64,000 bases of DNA from Peribacillus huizhouensis (GTDB taxonomy: Bacteria; Bacillota; Bacilli; Bacillales; DSM-1321), in contig NZ_JACJHX010000010.1 of assembly GCF_014138605.1 (NCBI RefSeq), positions 91,082 to 155,081 of the forward strand, given 5' to 3'. Each line of letters opens with the position of its first letter. The stretch's first letter is position 1. Shown piece by piece: positions 60,369-64,000 of the stretch. A model generated the notes under the pieces. The model did not search any database, had not been told where the DNA came from, and saw only the letters and a program-made list of their open reading frames with translations. The translations under genes were made by a program, and so were the position numbers.

Positions 60369-61457
60369 ATGAAACGACTACTTACCCTGAATTCTTTCAT
60401 CCTCTTATTTGTACTCTTACTGACAAGCTTCCTTCCAAATAAGGTAAGTGCCCACGCCAACAGCTACGGCTATATGGACGTTCAGGACAGATCCGATAGA
60501 ATTGAAATAGACCTTGCTCTTGATTTTTCCGAGCTAGCTGAGGCATTCGGGTTTACGACTGCCTTTGAATCCGCAGATTCAATACAGAAAATGGAAGAAG
60601 TGCTATCTAAAAATGAAGAAACCCTTACGAATTACATAACTGCAGGCATGAATGTTTACCGTGACGAACTTATTTGCGAACCGCGAGTGACCGGGACAAA
60701 CGTCAGCATGACGAGTGACAACTATCCCCTCGCACACTTCCAAATGGAGTACCCATGCAGTGGTGAATCAACCCGCATCGCATATGATTTATTTGTCGAA
60801 GATATCAACCGTTCACACATTAACTTTGTCACCATCGAAGGCGAAAAAGGAACCCAAGAATTCACGTTTACAATTGCCGAACGCGAATTAGTCATCGGCG
60901 ATCGGAACTGGCTTCGTCAGGCTTCGAACTTTGTCATCCTTGGAATTGAGCATATCATTACAGGCTATGACCATATTTTATTCGTGTTGTGCCTGATCCT
61001 CCCAGCTGCCATTTCACTCGGCCGGGTCGTTGAGGTTGTCACCGCTTTTACACTTGGTCATAGCATCACACTTGGCCTTGCAACACTCGGCATCGTTTCA
61101 CTTCCTAGCCAATTGGTAGAGGCAGCGATTGCCCTCAGCATCGTTTTTGTCGCCATTGAAAACCTGTTTAAGTGGAAAATGAAAAAGCGCTGGATCATCA
61201 CCCTCCTGTTCGGCCTCATCCACGGCTTCGGATTTGCCGGAATCTTGCAGGAAATGGAGCTCTCTAGCAGCACCGTCGCGTCATCGCTGCTCTTTTTCAA
61301 CCTTGGTGTCGAAATCGGCCAGATCGCCATCATCGCACTCGTCTTTCCATTGCTTGCCATGGCCAGAAAGTACAAACGTTTTCCCGCTTTCGTCACAACC
61401 AGCTCCACCCTTATCATGGCCATGGGCCTCTTCTGGTTTGTCCAGCGCCTAGGTTAA
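60369..61457 (+). CDS. HupE/UreJ_2-family membrane protein
   Basis: A 362-residue membrane protein with a signal peptide (about 1-28, ending NKVSAHA), an extracytoplasmic domain of about 160 residues, and a C-terminal bundle of six to seven helices. The membrane part carries the family histidine motifs GIEHIITGYDHILFVLCLIL, TAFTLGHSITLGLA and LIHGFGFAGIL. HupE/UreJ relatives are associated with nickel or other metal handling, but the function of this subgroup is not established. Codon and base composition match the preceding phosphatase and not the rest of the window. A GGAAGGAG site precedes the ATG. Confidence 0.85.
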   Translation: MKRLLTLNSFILLFVLLLTSFLPNKVSAHANSYGYMDVQDRSDRIEIDLALDFSELAEAFGFTTAFESADSIQKMEEVLSKNEETLTNYITAGMNVYRDELICEPRVTGTNVSMTSDNYPLAHFQMEYPCSGESTRIAYDLFVEDINRSHINFVTIEGEKGTQEFTFTIAERELVIGDRNWLRQASNFVILGIEHIITGYDHILFVLCLILPAAISLGRVVEVVTAFTLGHSITLGLATLGIVSLPSQLVEAAIALSIVFVAIENLFKWKMKKRWIITLLFGLIHGFGFAGILQEMELSSSTVASSLLFFNLGVEIGQIAIIALVFPLLAMARKYKRFPAFVTTSSTLIMAMGLFWFVQRLG

Positions 61458-61469
61458 AGAAAGAAGCAC

Positions 61470-61510
61470 AAAGAGACCACTTGGTATACCACCCGCCAAA
61501 TGGTCTCTTT
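61470..61510 (+). terminator. Terminator after the HupE-like gene
   Basis: AAAGAGACCACTTGG pairs with CCAAATGGTCTCTTT in an interrupted stem ending in a short T-run. Confidence 0.7.
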
Positions 61511-61513
61511 GTA

Positions 61514-61896
61514 TGCTTATCTATATAGTAGAAGTGAGGTCTGACCCTTTCGTTATGAATAGCACTGCTTTAATAGATAAGGATTCAACTATTCTAGCTA
61601 TGGTTTTAAAGAAAGTACTTCTGTAATCTCTATGGGAATAATTATTAAGTGATGAAAAAATTAATTGTGTGGGGATTTGAGAGATCATATCTGATGCAAC
61701 TATGGAAAGCCTCTGCCATAGTTGGCACTTACGAAGTTCTGTAAAAATTTAGATGTACATTATAGCTTCTGATAAAACAAAAAAAACTAACCCTAGTTTG
61801 ATTAGCTTTAAACGTTTAGAGAGTACGTATCACTCTATCGGTGATAGCAAGGGAGAAATTTAAAGCTTCAACCTCTTAAATGTATTCTCAAAAAAA
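61514..61896. other. Gap between the HupE-like gene and the tRNA array
   Basis: No gene is seen. A 9-bp inverted repeat CAACTATGG / CCATAGTTG lies at 61697-61724. On the minus strand AACTAGGGTTAGTT followed by TTTTTTG near 61778-61800 could be a weak terminator for the tRNA array. Confidence 0.35.
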
Positions 61897-61971
61897 TGGC
61901 TCCGCAGGTAGGATTCGAACCTACGACCGTTCGGTTAACAGCCGAATGCTCTACCACTGAGCTACTGCGGA
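61897..61971 (-). tRNA. tRNA-Asn (GTT)
   Basis: Acceptor TCCGCAG/CTGCGGA, anticodon loop CTGTTAA, and CCA encoded. It is the last gene of the array in transcription order. Confidence 0.97.
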
Positions 61972-61992
61972 ACAAAAAATATAAAATTATGA

Positions 61993-62066
<74 letters not shown>

Positions 62067-62073
62067 ATTCTTT

Positions 62074-62147
62074 TGGAGCGGGTGAAGAGAATCGAACTCT
62101 CATCATCAGCTTGGAAGGCTGAGGTTTTACCACTAAACTACACCCGC
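62074..62147 (-). tRNA. tRNA-Gly (TCC)
   Basis: Acceptor GCGGGTG/CACCCGC, anticodon loop CTTCCAA, and CCA encoded. Confidence 0.97.
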
Positions 62148-62157
62148 ATATATTAAA

Positions 62158-62232
62158 TGGCTGGGCTAGAAGGATTCGAACCTTCGCATGACGGAATCAA
62201 AATCCGTTGCCTTACCGCTTGGCTATAGCCCA
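62158..62232 (-). tRNA. tRNA-Gln (TTG)
   Basis: Acceptor TGGGCTA/TAGCCCA, anticodon loop TTTTGAT, and CCA encoded. Confidence 0.97.
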
Positions 62233-62247
62233 ATAAGATAAAATAAA

Positions 62248-62324
62248 TGGGGCGACTGATGGGAATCGAACCCACGAATGCCTGAACCACAATCAGGTGC
62301 GTTAACCACTTCGCCACAATCGCC
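62248..62324 (-). tRNA. tRNA-His (GTG)
   Basis: Anticodon loop TTGTGGT. The extra 5' G typical of tRNA-His is present opposite C73, and CCA is encoded. Confidence 0.97.
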
Positions 62325-62347
62325 ATGATGTAATATGAATTTTGAGT

Positions 62348-62421
62348 TGGCAGGGGTAGTAGGAATTGAACCCACACCGAAGGTTTTGGAGACCTTTGTT
62401 CTACCTTTAAACTATACCCCT
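62348..62421 (-). tRNA. tRNA-Trp (CCA)
   Basis: Acceptor AGGGGTA/TACCCCT, anticodon loop CTCCAAA, and 3' CCA encoded. Confidence 0.97.
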
Positions 62422-62431
62422 ATATTATAAA

Positions 62432-62515
62432 TGGTGGAGGGGGGCAGATTCGAACTGCCGAACCCGAAGGAGCGGATTTACAGTCCGCCGCGTTTAGCCA
62501 CTTCGCTACCCCTCC
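62432..62515 (-). tRNA. tRNA-Tyr (GTA)
   Basis: Acceptor GGAGGGG/CCCCTCC, anticodon loop CTGTAAA, a long variable arm, and CCA encoded. Confidence 0.97.
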
Positions 62516-62530
62516 AAATTAAGTTCATGA

Positions 62531-62603
62531 TGGCTCAGGACGGAATCGAACCGCCGACACAAGGATTTTCAGTCCTTTGCTCTACCGACTGAGCTACTGA
62601 GCC
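62531..62603 (-). tRNA. tRNA-Phe (GAA)
   Basis: Acceptor GGCTCAG/CTGAGCC, anticodon loop CTGAAAA. CCA is not encoded. Confidence 0.97.
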
Positions 62604-62623
62604 ATACAATACTAGATTAAATA

Positions 62624-62700
62624 TGGCGGTCCGGACGGGACTCGAACCCGCGACCTCCTGCGTGACAGGCAGGCATTCTAACCAACTGAACTACCGGACC
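62624..62700 (-). tRNA. tRNA-Asp (GTC)
   Basis: Acceptor GGTCCGG/CCGGACC, anticodon loop CTGTCAC, and CCA encoded. Confidence 0.97.
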
Positions 62701-62703
62701 AGA

Positions 62704-62777
<74 letters not shown>

Positions 62778-62810
62778 ATAATAGAAATGATGAAATATTT
62801 TTAAGAAAAA

Positions 62811-62903
62811 TGGAGGAGGTAGAGGGATTCGAACCCCCGCGGGGTTTGACCCCCCTGTCGGTTTTCAAGACCGATCCCTTCAGCCGGACTTGGGTATACC
62901 TCC
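62811..62903 (-). tRNA. tRNA-Ser (TGA)
   Basis: Acceptor GGAGGTA/TACCTCC, anticodon loop CTTGAAA, the long variable arm of a class II tRNA, and CCA encoded. Confidence 0.97.
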
Positions 62904-62941
62904 GTAATAAATCATATAACAACTAATAGTCATCCATAGTT

Positions 62942-63018
62942 TGGTAGCGGCAGAGGGGATCGAACCCCCGACCTCACGGGTATGAACCGTACGCTCTAGC
63001 CAGCTGAGCTACGCCGCC
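62942..63018 (-). tRNA. Elongator tRNA-Met (CAT)
   Basis: Anticodon loop TTCATAC, and the acceptor is paired at position 1 (G-T), unlike the initiator. A tRNA-Ile with modified CAT is the less likely alternative. CCA is encoded. Confidence 0.9.
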
Positions 63019-63050
63019 AAATAATGAAGCCTATATGATAATCGTAATAA

Positions 63051-63126
63051 TGGTGGAGCCTAGCGGGATCGAACCGCTGACCTCCTGCGTGCAAGGCAGG
63101 CGCTCTCCCAGCTGAGCTAAGGCCCC
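63051..63126 (-). tRNA. tRNA-Ala (TGC)
   Basis: Acceptor starts GGGGCCT, anticodon loop CTTGCAC, and CCA encoded. Confidence 0.97.
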
Positions 63127-63148
63127 ATTTTAGATGTTTAGATATACA

Positions 63149-63225
63149 TGGTCGGGAAGACAGGATTCGAACCTGCGACCCCTTGGTCCCAAACCAAGTG
63201 CTCTACCAAGCTGAGCTACTTCCCG
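63149..63225 (-). tRNA. tRNA-Pro (TGG)
   Basis: Acceptor CGGGAAG/CTTCCCG, anticodon loop TTTGGGA, and CCA encoded. Confidence 0.97.
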
Positions 63226-63230
63226 TATTA

Positions 63231-63307
<77 letters not shown>

Positions 63308-63350
63308 ATTATAAAATGAAAACAGTCAATTCTGCTACCCACTTATATAA

Positions 63351-63426
63351 TGGTGAGCCATGCAGGATTCGAACCTGCGACCCTCTGATTAAAAGTCAGA
63401 TGCTCTACCAACTGAGCTAATGGCTC
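63351..63426 (-). tRNA. tRNA-Lys (TTT)
   Basis: Acceptor GAGCCAT/ATGGCTC, anticodon loop CTTTTAA, and CCA encoded. Confidence 0.97.
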
Positions 63427-63441
63427 AAACAAATTTGAAAG

Positions 63442-63517
<76 letters not shown>

Positions 63518-63528
63518 ACTATAGGTAA

Positions 63529-63604
63529 TGGTGGAGGATGACGGGATCGAACCGCCGACCCTCTGCTTGTAAGGCAGATGCTCTCCCAGCTGAGCTAATC
63601 CTCC
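63529..63604 (-). tRNA. tRNA-Val (TAC)
   Basis: Acceptor GGAGGAT/ATCCTCC, anticodon loop CTTACAA, and CCA encoded. Confidence 0.97.
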
Positions 63605-63611
63605 AATATAG

Positions 63612-63683
63612 TGACCCCTACGGGATTCGAACCCGTGTTACCGCCGTGAAAGGGCGGTGTCTTAACCGCTTGACCAAGGGGCC
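63612..63683 (-). tRNA. tRNA-Glu (TTC)
   Basis: Acceptor GGCCCCT with partner AGGGGTC, anticodon loop CTTTCAC. CCA is not encoded. It is the first tRNA after 5S rRNA. Confidence 0.97.
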
Positions 63684-63716
63684 ACAATATGATTGCCCCT
63701 ACCTATTAGGGGCTTA

Positions 63717-63833
<117 letters not shown>

Positions 63834-63905
63834 TAAATTTAATTAGAAGGTTTATTCCTTCAAAACTAGATAACAGAACTGAGAATCATCATTAAAATAT
63901 GTATT

Positions 63906-64000
<95 letters not shown>

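Overview
The window is chromosomal DNA of a low-GC, spore-forming Bacillaceae species (Bacillus in the broad sense). The evidence is the gene content: rsfA, cwlJ and gerQ (sporulation and germination), bshB2 (bacillithiol), hemQ (coproheme pathway), lipL, pbpG, speE-speB, argS-ywiB, pta, ung and ywd/ywf/ywg/ywh/ywj-type genes. In B. subtilis these lie in one chromosomal neighbourhood; here the order is partly kept, with accessory loci inserted. Many genes start with TTG or GTG behind strong AGGAGG-like ribosome sites.

Layout. 1-8.4 kb: fatty-acid and branched-chain acyl-CoA degradation, all on the minus strand (thiolase, 3-hydroxybutyryl-CoA dehydrogenase, two acyl-CoA dehydrogenases, a TetR regulator, the start of B12-dependent icmF), with fadF upstream; FadR-like and CcpA (cre) sites lie in the promoters. 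8.5-35.3 kb: housekeeping genes (cardiolipin synthase, uvsE, argS, speBE, pbpG, ywhD/C/B, ywgA, HD hydrolase, rsfA, lipL, pta, hemQ, cwlJ, gerQ, ywdK/I, ung, a broken phospholipase-D gene, a general stress protein, pdxK, yojF-bshB2). 35.4-43.5 kb: a probable erythritol/threitol catabolic locus (EltD-like dehydrogenase, polyol transporter, RpiB-like isomerase, DhaK/DhaL-like erythrulose kinase, SDR dehydrogenase, divergent DeoR regulator), followed by glpX. 44.2-49.9 kb: MarR-MFS efflux pair, HAD phosphatase, aldo/keto reductase, tandem P-loop ATPase, YbaK. 50-57.1 kb: a cobalamin-salvage operon behind a B12 riboswitch (btuC, btuD-cbiZ fusion, cobU, cobS, cobC, a second CobU-like gene, adenosyltransferase, and the alpha-ribazole transporter/kinase pair cblT-cblS). 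57.2-61.5 kb: an isolated tRNA-Arg(CCU) flanked by decayed genes, then a visibly GC-richer pair (secreted metallophosphoesterase and HupE/UreJ-like membrane protein) with a possible Pho box. 61.9-64 kb: a 19-gene tRNA array behind 5S rRNA and the 3' end of 23S rRNA, all on the minus strand.

How the parts connect: the B12 locus would supply adenosylcobalamin to IcmF at the other end of the window. The erythrulose route would deliver tetrose phosphate to the pentose phosphate pathway, with glpX beside it for gluconeogenesis. CcpA sites sit in front of the fatty-acid operon, pta and the polyol locus.

The most striking unexplained structure is a dense set of dispersed intergenic repeats: at least nine substantial copies of a mosaic family A/B, about eight copies of a palindrome-type family J, and two MITE-like families K and L. 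Several family A/B copies sit directly on the stop codons of neighbouring genes.
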